Shown here: piece by piece, positions 1 through 8,724 of the stretch
Position numbering within the stretch: position 1 is the first letter of the stretch
Layout: each line of letters begins with the position of its first letter
Assembly (NCBI GenBank): GCA_022447605.1
Contig: JAKVBG010000002.1
Location: forward strand, 1-64,000
DNA length: 64,000 nt
Reading direction: 5' to 3'
Origin: Mariniblastus sp.
Lineage (GTDB): Bacteria; Planctomycetota; Planctomycetia; Pirellulales; Pirellulaceae
Made by a program: the position numbers and the translations under genes
Notes under the pieces: generated by a model
Seen by the model: only the letters and a program-made list of their open reading frames with translations
Databases searched by the model: none
Told to the model about the DNA's origin: nothing

Positions 1-205
1 GCGCAAAAGGAAACGCAAACCTAAATAGCCAAAACGACTCGATGCCATGAGCGCCGTTCGGGTTCCGCCAGGTGCGCCACTGAAGAGCGGGGTGCTGTGT
101 CAGGCGGGCGAGACTGTGTAGAATCTGCCGTTTGGAAAAGGGAGCCATTTATACGGTTCCAGCTTTGCAAGATTTCCCGGCAACCGAACCTGTACGCGGC
201 GGTTT

Positions 206-1402
206 ATGAACAAGCAGCACCCGGTGTATGCCACCCTGGCCGGCTTTTGTCTGATCGGTATCGGTCTATGCCTGTGTCGATATGCGTACACGCCGTTGAT
301 TCCGTCCATGGTCGATGGGCATTGGGTTACCAAGCCAGGCGCGGGGTACCTGGGTGGCTTCAATTGCATGGGTTACCTGATCGGCTGCTTGTCGGCTCTG
401 TTCCTGCCCAGGTATCTCGGTATCCGTTTCCTGTTACGGACTTCGCTCGTTTTGGCCGTGTTGGGGCAGGCGATGTGCGCCTGGGACCTGGGATTTGCCT
501 GGTTGGCGTTGGGTCGCTTCGTGACGGGGTTTGCCGGTGCGTCGATTGTGATCCACACGCCAACGCTCGTGTTGCAGCATGTGCCCGAGCGATGGGCGAA
601 AATTGTCAGCGGTCTTATTTTTGCTGGAGCCGGATCCACCATCGTTTTTGTCTGTTTGATGTTGCCCACGTTTTTGAGGATTTCCATCCCTGCCGGCTGG
701 TTGTTTGAAGCGGGGTTAACGCTGGTTGCCGGCGTGATCGCCTGGGCCATCATCGGTTCTGCACCCACCGCTCAGGACCAACGTAACTCGATGTTTCCCG
801 ACTTGAAACACGATGCCAAGGTCGCCTTGTTCCTACTGGGCGCCACTTACTTTTTGGCGTCGATCAGCATCACTCCTCATACTCTGTTCCTGACCAATTA
901 TCTCTACGAGCAATTTGGAGTCAGCATCGAGGTGAGTAGCCAGTTGTTCAGCTTGGTGGGTGTGGGGTCGCTGGTGGGTGCATTGACCAGCGGCCTGTTT
1001 GCCAAATTGTTCGGCACGCCGATGACTTTGTTGCTGAATTACCTGCTCGGATCAATCGCCGTACTGATGGTAGTGATCACAAGCAGCGTGAACGTCATCA
1101 CGGTTTCGGCGTTTATGATCGGGTTTTTCCTGATGTGTTGTGTGCCGCTGACGTCGATTCGATGCGGTGAAATTTCCGGATCGGCCAGGCATCCGCGCGA
1201 CTGGGGAGTGCTCACGCTGCTCTTTGGAGCGGGGTTGGCGGTTGGCAGTTATGGAATGTCGGGTCTGTTGTCACTCGGCCTGAGTTATTATCAGCTTTTC
1301 CTGGTAGCGCAAGTGACGATCGTGGCGGCGCTGTTGCTGGCCTTGGTGCTGTATTGGATACGCCGCAACGAGGGCCGCTCGACGGCCAGCCCTTCCGAGT
1401 GA
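206..1402 (+). CDS. MFS transporter, YbfB/YjiJ type
   Basis: A 398-residue, strongly hydrophobic protein with about twelve predicted membrane helices and no soluble domain. The N-terminal stretch, with a helix of the type GFCLIGIGLCLCRYAYTPLIP followed by GYLGGFNCMGYLIG, is typical of the YbfB/YjiJ branch of the major facilitator superfamily (MFS_4). The family is presumed to catalyse secondary transport across the inner membrane, but substrates are mostly unknown and nothing here points to one. The ATG at 206 follows only a weak purine stretch. It is a single-gene unit convergent with the LOG-family gene, whose stop lies about 35 bp away. Family call is confident; substrate is unassigned. 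Confidence 0.85.
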   Translation: MNKQHPVYATLAGFCLIGIGLCLCRYAYTPLIPSMVDGHWVTKPGAGYLGGFNCMGYLIGCLSALFLPRYLGIRFLLRTSLVLAVLGQAMCAWDLGFAWLALGRFVTGFAGASIVIHTPTLVLQHVPERWAKIVSGLIFAGAGSTIVFVCLMLPTFLRISIPAGWLFEAGLTLVAGVIAWAIIGSAPTAQDQRNSMFPDLKHDAKVALFLLGATYFLASISITPHTLFLTNYLYEQFGVSIEVSSQLFSLVGVGSLVGALTSGLFAKLFGTPMTLLLNYLLGSIAVLMVVITSSVNVITVSAFMIGFFLMCCVPLTSIRCGEISGSARHPRDWGVLTLLFGAGLAVGSYGMSGLLSLGLSYYQLFLVAQVTIVAALLLALVLYWIRRNEGRSTASPSE

Positions 1403-1437
1403 TGCGCCCCTGTTATCTTGATTGAGGTCGGGGCGAA

Positions 1438-2379
1438 TTAATCGCTGATGCCATGGAAGTCGGTAATGACTTGCCAGGTCTCTGCCGGGGTTTCCGTGTA
1501 CTGGAAGAGTTCCATATGCTCATCCCGAATCACACCTTCGTCGGCCAGGAATTGGAAGTTGATGATGTTCTCCCAGTAGTCCCGTGCATAGAGGATGATT
1601 GGGATTTCCTGCATCCGACCCGTTTGCCGCAACGTCAGCGCGGTGAACAATTCGTCCAGTGTGCCAAAGCCGCCCGGGAAACAGACGAGTGCCTTGGCCC
1701 GCAACAGGAAGTGCATTTTGCGGATGGCGAAATAGTTGAACTGGAAGCAGAAGCCGGGGGTGATGTACGGGTTGGGCGTCTGTTCAAACGGCAAAGTGAT
1801 ATTCAGGCCGATCGAGGGCGAGTCGGCTTCGTAGGCGCCCCGGTTGGCCGCTTCCATGATCCCGGGCCCACCCCCAGTTTTGATAATATATTCACCATCT
1901 CCGTATTTCTGGTTATGGGTCGAAACGAGCCTGGCGAACTCACGGCACTCTTCGTAGTAACGAGCTTTGGCCAATACCCGTTCGGCGCGGATCATCAACC
2001 GTTTCGATTGCGGGCTGTCCGGCTCCTTTTCCATGGCCGCTTTTGCCTCGGTCATCAGCCGCCTGCCTTCCTCCTCCGCGGCGACTTGGGTACCGCCGAA
2101 GACGACCACGGTCGACTGGATGCCTGCTTCGTCCAGCAGCATTTCCGGTTTGAGTAACTCGAGGTTCAGCCGGAGTGGCCGCAAATCATCACGGCGTATG
2201 TAATCCGGATCGAGGTAGGCTAAGCGATAGCTGGGGTCTTCCATGATATCCAGGAGTCGCTGTTCAAGATTTTTGTCGTTCAATCGAATGCCTCGGGTAC
2301 GAGTGGGACGCTGGGTAACGGGTTCAGATGGTAACTTGGTGGATCGTTTGCCACCTGTCAATATCGTTCTTCCCGGCAA
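1438..2379 (-). CDS. LOG family (TIGR00730-type) Rossmann-fold protein
   Basis: Up to 313 residues. The lysine-decarboxylase-like/LOG fold is marked by GGGPGIMEA (about residues 169-177) and PGGFGTLDE (about 235-243), the phosphate-binding and catalytic signatures of the family. Characterised LOG and PpnN members cleave the N-glycosidic bond of nucleoside 5'-monophosphates, releasing the base and ribose 5-phosphate. The longer N-terminal part (residues 30-90, rich in Arg/Leu) and the roughly 60-residue helical insert after the first strand resemble PpnN-like long forms more than the short plant-like form. The reading frame opens with TTG codons only (2379 or 2361), so the exact start is uncertain. 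Cytoplasmic; its substrate cannot be read from sequence. Confidence 0.85.
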   Translation of the reverse strand: MPGRTILTGGKRSTKLPSEPVTQRPTRTRGIRLNDKNLEQRLLDIMEDPSYRLAYLDPDYIRRDDLRPLRLNLELLKPEMLLDEAGIQSTVVVFGGTQVAAEEEGRRLMTEAKAAMEKEPDSPQSKRLMIRAERVLAKARYYEECREFARLVSTHNQKYGDGEYIIKTGGGPGIMEAANRGAYEADSPSIGLNITLPFEQTPNPYITPGFCFQFNYFAIRKMHFLLRAKALVCFPGGFGTLDELFTALTLRQTGRMQEIPIILYARDYWENIINFQFLADEGVIRDEHMELFQYTETPAETWQVITDFHGISD

Positions 2380-2506
2380 CGGCTGCCGTCTGCTGCCGTC
2401 TGGCTGGTAACTGCCAGATAGAATATTCTATTTAGCTTCTGGAAAATGGCGAACGGACGATCGCGATCTTTTTTTACCACCAGGTAACCGAGGGCATTAC
2501 CCGACA

Positions 2507-3949
2507 ATGAATATGGAAACAACGACTCTGGCACCGCAGGACTTTGACGGCGAGGCGATCGTAGTGGGAATCTGGTCCGATGGCGCCCTCCCTCCGTCCA
2601 CGGCCGCCATCGACGAGGCGAGTGGCGGGATGATTTCCCGGCTGATCGAGTTGCAGGAAATATCCACCTCGCGGTGGGATCTGACCCCGCTCTTGGCTCC
2701 GGTCGGCGTTCAAGCACCGCTGGTGCTGGTGGTCGGCCTCGGTTCGCCGGAGGACCCGCCCGCCGGTTTGGCCAAACGGGCTGCCGGGGCGGCGGCCAAA
2801 CACCTGGCATCCAAAGCGCGGAAATCGGTCGGCTTCTATCTCGACCTGGAACCGGTTGCCGAGGCGGTGGCCGGCGCCCTGATCGGCTGCGTGGGGCAGG
2901 ACCTGTTCCGCCATGAGCCGAAGTTGATCCCCTTCGAGTCGATCTCCTGGCATGGGGCGGATGAGGCCGCGATCCAGGAGGGCAAAGCCCTGGGCGAAAG
3001 TATCAACCTGGCCCGTCGCCTGGTGAACCTGCCGGCCGGTGACATTTACCCCGAGTCGTTTGCTGACGAATGTGTCCGTTTGGGCAACGAATACGGTTTC
3101 CAGGTCGAGGTGTGGGACGAGACGCGCCTGGCCGAGGAGAAGTGTGGCGCTCACCTGGCTGTGGGACAAGGTTCCAGTCGGCCACCGCGAACGGTGATCA
3201 TGCGGCACCTGAAAGGGGACGCGGGGGCTGCGCCCCTGGGGCTGGTCGGTAAAGGTGTGACGTTCGATTCGGGTGGGTTGTCACTCAAACCGAGTGAATC
3301 GATGCTCGATATGAAATGCGATATGTCGGGTGCGGCTGCGGTCGTTGGCGCGATGACGGCCATCAGCCGAATGGACCTGCCGGTCAATGTGATCGGCCTG
3401 GTCGGGCTGGCCGAGAACATGGTCAGCGGCGACAGCTACAAGCTGGGCGATGTGCTGACGGCTCGCAACGGCAAGACGATCGAAGTCCACAATACCGATG
3501 CCGAGGGGCGACTGGTGCTGGCCGATACCCTGGACGTGGCTGTCGGTTGCGGGGTCGACCGGATTGTGGACCTGGCGACCTTGACCGGCGCCTGCATGAT
3601 CGCCCTGGGACAGGGAGTGGCCGGTCTGATGTCCAATGACACGGCCTTCTGTGACGAGGTCCAGCAGGCGGCCGATCGTGTCGGTGAACCGTCCTGGCCA
3701 TTGCCGATGTTTGCCGAGTACGAGGAACATATCAAGAGCCAGGTCGCCGACATCAAGAATGTGGGGGATGGTCGCTGGGGTGGGGCGATCACGGCGGCCA
3801 AGCTTCTGGAAGAGTTTGTCGCCGGGACGCCGTGGGTCCATATCGATATTGCCGGACCCAGTTTTCTGGCCAAGCCGAAGCCGTGGATCGATGCGGGCGG
3901 AAGTGGCTGTTTTGTGCAGACACTGGTCGAACTGGTCCGTCCCCGCTGA
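2507..3949 (+). CDS. pepA: leucyl aminopeptidase (M17, PepA)
   Basis: A 480-residue M17 cytosolic aminopeptidase, full length for the family. The C-terminal catalytic domain carries the two-metal site: K249 and D254 in VGKGVTFDSGG, D272 in DMKCDMSG, and D331/E333 in the family signature NTDAEGRLVLADTL (329-342) with the catalytic Arg335. K261 is the other conserved catalytic lysine. It removes N-terminal residues from peptides during intracellular turnover; PepA of E. coli also binds DNA, which is not testable here. The ATG at 2507 is preceded by a weak GAGGG about 15 bp upstream; a second ATG lies two codons in. It is divergent from the LOG gene and convergent with the DUF1570 gene, 15 bp away. 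Confidence 0.95.
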   Translation: MNMETTTLAPQDFDGEAIVVGIWSDGALPPSTAAIDEASGGMISRLIELQEISTSRWDLTPLLAPVGVQAPLVLVVGLGSPEDPPAGLAKRAAGAAAKHLASKARKSVGFYLDLEPVAEAVAGALIGCVGQDLFRHEPKLIPFESISWHGADEAAIQEGKALGESINLARRLVNLPAGDIYPESFADECVRLGNEYGFQVEVWDETRLAEEKCGAHLAVGQGSSRPPRTVIMRHLKGDAGAAPLGLVGKGVTFDSGGLSLKPSESMLDMKCDMSGAAAVVGAMTAISRMDLPVNVIGLVGLAENMVSGDSYKLGDVLTARNGKTIEVHNTDAEGRLVLADTLDVAVGCGVDRIVDLATLTGACMIALGQGVAGLMSNDTAFCDEVQQAADRVGEPSWPLPMFAEYEEHIKSQVADIKNVGDGRWGGAITAAKLLEEFVAGTPWVHIDIAGPSFLAKPKPWIDAGGSGCFVQTLVELVRPR

Positions 3950-3964
3950 GTCCCACCCCAACCG

Positions 3965-5902
3965 CTATCGGTTGTCGCCGACCGGTTCCGGGCTGACCCG
4001 GAAGAACGCTTTGAGGCTGCCGGCGTTGTCGGCCAGCGATCGCCAACTCTCTTCACAACGGAGAAACAGCTGCCCTGTGGCGGGTGCCGTGAATGTCTGT
4101 TCGGTCCCGAGGCGGAACGGTTTGGATAATTGGTAATCGTCAAAGATGACGCCCACCAACTGCCCGTTCCCATCGGGGGTGCCGTCGGCGTCGACCTCTT
4201 TTCCGTCCGTCTCAATCTGCCACGTCCCCTGGCAGATCACGTCGTACGATTGGCCGGCCGTCAATTGTAAAGGAGTCGCCTGCCAACCGCGCGCTGCCTG
4301 GATCGTCGTCTTGACCGTCTTGGCCGGTTTCGGTTCCTGGGCGCGGGTGTTCCAGTCCCAGGCACACAGGTCGACCCGATAACCGTTATCAAAGTTCTGG
4401 ACGAACTGATCGTATTCAAACGAGATCTGTGGGGCGACGTTGCCAAAGGCGAGTTCGAAAGAGTCTTCTTTGCCGGCCATGATGTTCATACCCAGCTGTT
4501 TAAACCGCCGCTGGTAATTCGGGTTGCTGGAGAGGAGATGGCAGAGGGCCCACCGCCAGGCGTAAGCTTTCCACGAATCTCCCGTGATCTGCCCAGCCTG
4601 AACAATCTCGCCCAGCCGCTTCGGCTGGGCTGCGTGGGTCAGGTAGTCAATCACGACCGGGTCGACCTGCACGGCCAGGTTGCCTGGTCGCCAGTATTGT
4701 CCCATCTCGGCCATCCCTTCGGCATACCAGACCGGCCCTGTTTTGCCGAATGTCTGGGCGCAGTAGGCGTGGACCGATTCGTGTTGCACCACCCCGTGCT
4801 TGTCACAGGCGAACACGACCGAGCGGGTTTGGCGACTGTTGGAAACCGAGGCGGTCACCCCGGCTCCCTCTTCGATTTTGAGCACGCCGACCCCCGGCAA
4901 CTGGCTCAGCCAGTACTTCCGGTTGACGATCCGGTTCGGCATCTGACCACGCCCCCGCGACGGGTTCGGCTCGATGCGAATCACGTAACATTCGATCGAC
5001 TGGCGGGGCCGGCGACCGTAGTACTTGGCAATCAGCGCGTACATCGTTTCCAACTTGGTCAGCAGGACCTGGGCGCTCCGCTGGGAGATGTCGGTGTAGA
5101 GCGTGAAATGGTCGGAAGTCTCTTGCCGCGGTTGGCCCGGCTCGTCCGACAGGTGGCTGAACTTCTGGTACAGTTCATCCGAATAGGATCGGGTTACCTT
5201 CTCTCGCTTCCCGGTCAGCCGGATCTCGATCTGACGGATGATCCGCTCGCCGTTGCTCATCAGCACACCTTGCAGCGAGTCGACCGTATCGCCGGGACCG
5301 ACCTGGTTCAGATCATCGGCCCGCAGGTCGAAAGTCGCCGTGGGGGAGAGCTCAACCTCGACCCGTTCCCGGCGGGCCAGTTTCGATTTGGGGACGGCCA
5401 CCATCAGTTTGGTTGGTCGTACCGAGATCACCCGGCCGACGATGTCGCAGTCGACGAAATCGGCCTCCTCGGGAGTCGCTGCGGGCGTCAGTTGTAACGG
5501 GTTCTGTTCGCTTGGCACGAGTGTGAGACGTTCAATCGGCCGGCCACTCTTGCCAAAGCGGTTGAGCGAGGCCGTGAAGCGGACCCGCATCCCCCGCTGG
5601 AGCATCTCGGCCGGCAACGTCCCCTGTACCGCGATGTTCGCTTTCAGGTTGCGGAAGATGAAGCGGCCCCCATCCAGCGAGAGCGCCTCTTCATCCTTGT
5701 CCTGGATCTTGAACGTCTGCACCTGGCCATCGGCCAGGCGGATCACCAGCTCGCCCGGGTGGATCGCTTGCACGATCCCCTGGCCGGAGATCGGCTGTTG
5801 GATCGTGGGGCGCTGTCGGCCTTGCGCCGAGGCGGTCTGTGGCAGTAGCAGACTGAGGCCGAGCCACAACAGCCAGTAGTGGGAGCGCAACGCGTTGTTC
5901 AT
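3965..5902 (-). CDS. secreted DUF1570 protein, metallopeptidase-like, with C-terminal lectin-like domain
   Basis: A 645-residue protein. I start it at the ATG at 5902 because it opens directly with a signal peptide (MNNALRSHYWLLWLGLSLLL, cleavage after ASA); the frame stays open further upstream but that part is not protein-like. Residues of about 30-240 look like two small beta-rich segments. The DUF1570 core contains HESVH (about 374-378) and WYAEGMAEMG shortly after, matching the HExxH plus downstream Glu arrangement of gluzincin peptidases. The last 110 residues (TAGQSYDVICQGTW to the end) resemble the PA-I/LecA galactose-binding fold found in planctomycete secreted proteins. DUF1570 is abundant in planctomycetes; activity is inferred from the motif only. 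Probably periplasmic. Confidence 0.8.
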   Translation of the reverse strand: MNNALRSHYWLLWLGLSLLLPQTASAQGRQRPTIQQPISGQGIVQAIHPGELVIRLADGQVQTFKIQDKDEEALSLDGGRFIFRNLKANIAVQGTLPAEMLQRGMRVRFTASLNRFGKSGRPIERLTLVPSEQNPLQLTPAATPEEADFVDCDIVGRVISVRPTKLMVAVPKSKLARRERVEVELSPTATFDLRADDLNQVGPGDTVDSLQGVLMSNGERIIRQIEIRLTGKREKVTRSYSDELYQKFSHLSDEPGQPRQETSDHFTLYTDISQRSAQVLLTKLETMYALIAKYYGRRPRQSIECYVIRIEPNPSRGRGQMPNRIVNRKYWLSQLPGVGVLKIEEGAGVTASVSNSRQTRSVVFACDKHGVVQHESVHAYCAQTFGKTGPVWYAEGMAEMGQYWRPGNLAVQVDPVVIDYLTHAAQPKRLGEIVQAGQITGDSWKAYAWRWALCHLLSSNPNYQRRFKQLGMNIMAGKEDSFELAFGNVAPQISFEYDQFVQNFDNGYRVDLCAWDWNTRAQEPKPAKTVKTTIQAARGWQATPLQLTAGQSYDVICQGTWQIETDGKEVDADGTPDGNGQLVGVIFDDYQLSKPFRLGTEQTFTAPATGQLFLRCEESWRSLADNAGSLKAFFRVSPEPVGDNR

Positions 5903-6055
5903 AGGCTTGGCAGGTTGACCGGACTGGGGGCAGGTGGATGAATCTGGGATCGACCGTTTTTCAACTCTACGCCGTTCGAATTGAAAATTCAAACGGCCGA
6001 CCGGTTTCCCCGGTTTTTTAGCGTTGGGCAATTCGAAACGGATAGACGTCCCCAG

Positions 6056-6061
6056 TAAAAT
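6056..6061 (+). promoter_or_regulatory. possible -10 box for tRNA-Leu
   Basis: TAAAAT lies 29 bp upstream of the mature tRNA 5' end. A poor -35 match (TTCGAA, 6032-6037) sits 18 bp upstream of it. Placement is right for a tRNA promoter but the match is weak. Confidence 0.25.
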
Positions 6062-6090
6062 ACCTAAATTAGTGGAGACGATTTGACCAC

Positions 6091-6173
6091 GGGGATGTGG
6101 CGGAATTGGCAGACGCGCTAGATTTAGGATCTAGTGTCCCTAGGACGTGCAGGTTCGATTCCTGTCATCCCCA
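6091..6173 (+). tRNA. trnL: tRNA-Leu (UAG anticodon)
   Basis: An 83-nt class II tRNA. The acceptor stem pairs GGGGATG (6091-6097) with CATCCCC (6166-6172), with discriminator A6173. The anticodon stem CTAGA/TCTAG encloses the loop TTTAGGA, giving anticodon UAG (reads CUA and other CUN leucine codons). The long variable arm (TGTCCCTAGGACGT) is that expected of tRNA-Leu, and the T-arm is GCAGG-TTCGATT-CCTGT. CCA is not encoded. A terminator hairpin follows three bases later, so this is a single-tRNA transcription unit. Confidence 0.97.
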
Positions 6174-6176
6174 CTT

Positions 6177-6223
6177 AGGCTTTTACCGTGTGAAATCCAT
6201 TCATGCGGTAAAAGCCTTTTTTT
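6177..6223 (+). terminator. rho-independent terminator after tRNA-Leu
   Basis: A 12-bp perfect inverted repeat, AGGCTTTTACCG (6177-6188) and CGGTAAAAGCCT (6206-6217), runs directly into a T tract (6217-6223). It lies immediately 3' of the tRNA. Confidence 0.9.
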
Positions 6224-6407
6224 ATGGCAGAACAAAAACAGGATATAAACAGGATCGGTGGCAAAAAGTCCTGGTTTTCTTTGAGACATAGGACTTGAGC
6301 AAACCGCTGATCGTTTTCCCTGTAAAATGACGTCGAATGCAAGGCTTAACCGATCGTTGAAAAGGGCTTGCCCCATTAATCGCCTTAAAGTTTTATGGAA
6401 AATCCGC

Positions 6408-7652
6408 ATGGCACTTTATCCTTTTGGAGCACTCGCCGCCGGGCTCATCATCGCCTCGATCGGGGCCGCCGACGATGCCGATTGGCCTCGCCATGAGATC
6501 TTTACCGGTTCTCATGTCAACTCTGCCACGGCCGCCGATTATGACCACGACGGTGATCAGGAGATTATCTTCTCGGCCGCCGGAAAGGTGCTCATGTACC
6601 TGGGTCCGGATTACCAGACGTCCCGGTTATTGGCGATCGTCGAGCCGGAATTCCCCAGGCAGAAACCTCGCTGTATTCACAGCGTCCTGCACGACGTTGA
6701 CGGTGATGGCGATCTCGACTTTGTCGGCTCTTACGTCCGCGGTCTGTTTTGGCTCGAGTGCCCCGATCAAGATGCCACGACGTCGCGCTGGCAGGTCCAT
6801 TCCATCACCGACGAAATTCATGGCGTCCATTGTATCCGCTCTTTCGATATTGACCGCGATGGCAAACGGGACCTGGTTGCGAACGACTTCACCGTCGACA
6901 AGGGGCCCTGGTCGGGATCCATTTGCTGGCTCAAGCCGACTCTTTCCGATACGGCACCGATCAACTGGTCCATCATCCCCATCGCCCAAGGGACCGCCCC
7001 GGGGGGCAGCCATTACTTCGATTTTGGGGACATCAACGGCGATGGGCGACCCGATTTCACACTCGGTGCCAAAGGAAAACCGTTTGCCAATGGCAATTAC
7101 TTCGCCGTCTTTTACGCGCCCGAGGATCCTGCTCAACCTTGGCGTCGAGAATGGCTGCCTGCTGCCGGCCAGCAGATCGGCGCCACGCACGCGGCCCCGG
7201 CCGATGTCAACGGCGACGGCAAGACCGACATTCTCGCCACTCGCGGACACGGGACCGGCGTCATCTGGTTCGAAGCCCCCGATTGGACGGAACACGTCAT
7301 TGACGACGAAATCATATACCCCCACGCGACGGATTTTGGTGACGTTGATGGGGATGGTGATATCGATCTCACCACGGTCGGCTTTGGTTCAAAACTGGCC
7401 GCCTGGTATGAAAACGATGGCGCCGGTACCTTTACCCGCCACGTTCTCAGTCGCAACCAGATGGCCTACGACACCATGATTACCGATCTCGACGGCGACG
7501 GTGACCAGGATATCCTCGTGGCGGGCCAAAGGAGCGAAAACGTCGTCTGGTTTGAGAACCCCAGCTATCGCCGGGAAGACCAAAAGAGCCATGAAACAAG
7601 ATCAAGGCGTAACGAGGATCTTGCCGGTGAGGGTTTGAGTGATCGCAGGTAA
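6408..7652 (+). CDS. secreted FG-GAP/VCBS repeat protein
   Basis: A 414-residue exported protein. The ATG at 6408 opens a signal peptide (MALYPFGALAAGLIIASIGA); the frame extends upstream to 6327 but that part is charged and not signal-like. About seven calcium-binding-like loops recur at 45-60 residue spacing: DYDHDGDQE, DVDGDGDLD, DIDRDGKRD, DINGDGRPD, DVNGDGKTD, DVDGDGDID and DLDGDGDQD, each preceding a hydrophobic strand. This is the FG-GAP/VCBS seven-bladed propeller pattern seen in many planctomycete secreted proteins. The short C-terminal tail is Arg-rich and probably disordered. No enzyme domain is visible, so a binding or structural role is likely. Confidence 0.85.
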   Translation: MALYPFGALAAGLIIASIGAADDADWPRHEIFTGSHVNSATAADYDHDGDQEIIFSAAGKVLMYLGPDYQTSRLLAIVEPEFPRQKPRCIHSVLHDVDGDGDLDFVGSYVRGLFWLECPDQDATTSRWQVHSITDEIHGVHCIRSFDIDRDGKRDLVANDFTVDKGPWSGSICWLKPTLSDTAPINWSIIPIAQGTAPGGSHYFDFGDINGDGRPDFTLGAKGKPFANGNYFAVFYAPEDPAQPWRREWLPAAGQQIGATHAAPADVNGDGKTDILATRGHGTGVIWFEAPDWTEHVIDDEIIYPHATDFGDVDGDGDIDLTTVGFGSKLAAWYENDGAGTFTRHVLSRNQMAYDTMITDLDGDGDQDILVAGQRSENVVWFENPSYRREDQKSHETRSRRNEDLAGEGLSDRR

Positions 7653-7792
7653 AATACCCTAACCTGAGTCGCTGTCATTCATTTCCGATGGATTAAGTTG
7701 AACGGTTAACTCCCGGTATCAGGTTCGGACCGCGGGATCGTTGTTGCCGTTGTCTTGGCGCCACTTAACGATCGGCTTTCCATCAGAGTGCT

Positions 7793-7818
7793 TGTCTAAA
7801 AAGTCTGTCTAAAAAGTC
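7793..7818. repeat. 13-bp direct repeat at the end of a microprotein gene
   Basis: TGTCTAAAAAGTC occurs twice in tandem (7793-7805, 7806-7818). The second copy contains the stop codon of the minus-strand ORF ending at 7809, so the gene 3' end has been duplicated, plausibly by slippage. Confidence 0.7.
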
Positions 7819-7916
7819 AGCCATATCTCAAACAAGCTCCACATCAGAAAAGCCATTATCATGGCCAATCCATAACCCAGCATGAACCAATTAAGAAACT
7901 TCTGTAAATCTTCCAC
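7809..7916 (-). CDS. single-span membrane microprotein, 35 aa
   Basis: A tiny ORF with one strong hydrophobic helix (NWFMLGYGLAMIMAFLMWSL). The preferred start is GTG at 7916 because a near-perfect Shine-Dalgarno (GGGAGGG, 7930-7924) sits 7 nt upstream; an in-frame ATG at 7946 would add ten residues encoded partly by that ribosome-binding site. It is the last of four small minus-strand ORFs (8724 to 7809). No homologue is recognised. The hydrophobic helix, the ribosome-binding site and the company of similar ORFs support it; its length makes chance occurrence possible. Confidence 0.4.
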   Translation of the reverse strand: MEDLQKFLNWFMLGYGLAMIMAFLMWSLFEIWLTF

Positions 7917-8095
7917 AATCAAGCCCTCCCTTTTTCTACCAGCCATTCGTTTTGCCAGGGTCTGTCTTGGTGACGATTTGGCCAGAGACGGTTGTTTTTT
8001 GTCGCCCAACGGCGGTTCCCGAGAAACTTCCCGCGGCACTTGCGCGCAACGCTCCAGAGAAACACTCAGGAGAAAGACAGAGCGACTGCTCCGGA

Positions 8096-8218
8096 TCAAA
8101 ACCATTTCAAGAAGAACCACAGAATGATCACGCCCAGCAGCATCAAGCCCAGAAACTCGACCCAGGGACGAATGACCCAGGTCTTGATCCATGCGATGAG
8201 GCGATCGGCAGGTTTCAT
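8096..8218 (-). CDS. single-span membrane microprotein, 40 aa
   Basis: The ORF starts at ATG 8218 with AAGGG about 7 nt upstream. The protein has a short basic N-terminus (MKPADRLIAWIKTW) and a C-terminal transmembrane helix (FLGLMLLGVIILWFFLKWF). It begins 26 bp after the zinc-ribbon ORF stop at 8245, consistent with co-transcription. The frame is open further upstream but that part overlaps the zinc-ribbon gene in another frame and is not protein-like. Function unknown; the arrangement suggests a small membrane partner of the neighbouring zinc-ribbon proteins. Confidence 0.5.
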   Translation of the reverse strand: MKPADRLIAWIKTWVIRPWVEFLGLMLLGVIILWFFLKWF

Positions 8219-8244
8219 CAGTAGCCCTTGGTGGTTTCGGATTA

Positions 8245-8478
8245 TCAGTTCATCGGCACGGCATACAGCAGAATACGTCCACATTTTGGACAAAGCCGAC
8301 CGTAAAGGTTCCCCTCGGGATGTATGCCAGTGATCCCGCCGAAACCGGATTTGGCATCTTCGGCTGAGTACTTTTGATCGACGCGAAGACTCCCCTCGTC
8401 CAACCATCTTTCCGTCGCATCGGTCAGCTTGATCGCCTGTAAAGCGGCGCCGCAGTCAGGGCATTCGGTGTGTCCCAT
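8245..8478 (-). CDS. zinc-ribbon small protein, 77 aa
   Basis: Two CxxC knuckles, CPDC (residues 6-9) and CPKC (about 63-66), bracket a 53-residue loop, forming a probable single zinc ribbon. There is no signal peptide or membrane helix, so it should be cytoplasmic. Start at ATG 8478 is supported by AAGGA about 8 nt upstream. It is flanked on the same strand by a zinc-ribbon/membrane ORF (8724-8542) and two membrane microproteins. Zinc ribbons of this size may bind nucleic acid or protein; nothing here decides which. Confidence 0.7.
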   Translation of the reverse strand: MGHTECPDCGAALQAIKLTDATERWLDEGSLRVDQKYSAEDAKSGFGGITGIHPEGNLYGRLCPKCGRILLYAVPMN

Positions 8479-8541
8479 CGCTCGTCCTTATCATGGTTAT
8501 GGCCAGGGAACTGATTGGGTCGTGATCGATATTTTATCGAT

Positions 8542-8724
8542 TTACGGCACGGCATAATATGCCATTGAAAGGATGAGCAATCCGATAAATAGCACGATGA
8601 AAAAAACCGGCAGCATGTTTTTTCTTATTAGATTCTGTTGATAAGTGGTCGAGCCACAGCGCTGGCATTTTCTCGCCGTGGTGGACATGTCAGCCAAGCA
8701 GTCGGGGCATTGAATTAAGGGCAT
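8542..8724 (-). CDS. zinc-ribbon membrane-anchored small protein, 60 aa
   Basis: N-terminal CPDC and CQRC knuckles (residues 6-9 and 20-23) form a compact zinc ribbon, followed by one C-terminal transmembrane helix (MLPVFFIVLFIGLLILSMAY). The start at ATG 8724 is fixed by a consensus AAGGAG (8739-8734) 9 nt upstream; an upstream in-frame start at 8751 lacks this. Topology is probably zinc ribbon in the cytoplasm with a C-tail anchor. It heads the group of four small minus-strand ORFs. The general design (zinc ribbon plus one helix) is common among uncharacterised bacterial proteins; no specific family is recognised. Confidence 0.7.
   Translation of the reverse strand: MPLIQCPDCLADMSTTARKCQRCGSTTYQQNLIRKNMLPVFFIVLFIGLLILSMAYYAVP

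Noticed and set aside
2-28. Basic tail RKRKRKPK followed by a stop, possible end of an upstream gene
   Set aside because: Too short to assign; it could be the C-terminus of a gene outside the window, but the frame cannot be confirmed.
1405-1435. CGCCCC/GGGGCG pair between the MFS and LOG genes
   Set aside because: Six base pairs with a 19-nt loop and no T tract; too weak for a terminator.
4538-5497. Long plus-strand ORF of 319 residues
   Set aside because: Antisense shadow of the DUF1570 gene; no ribosome-binding site, no domain pattern, unbalanced composition.
6097-6291. Plus-strand ORF MAELADALDLGSS...
   Set aside because: This is the translation of tRNA-Leu itself, a common false ORF over Leu tRNAs.
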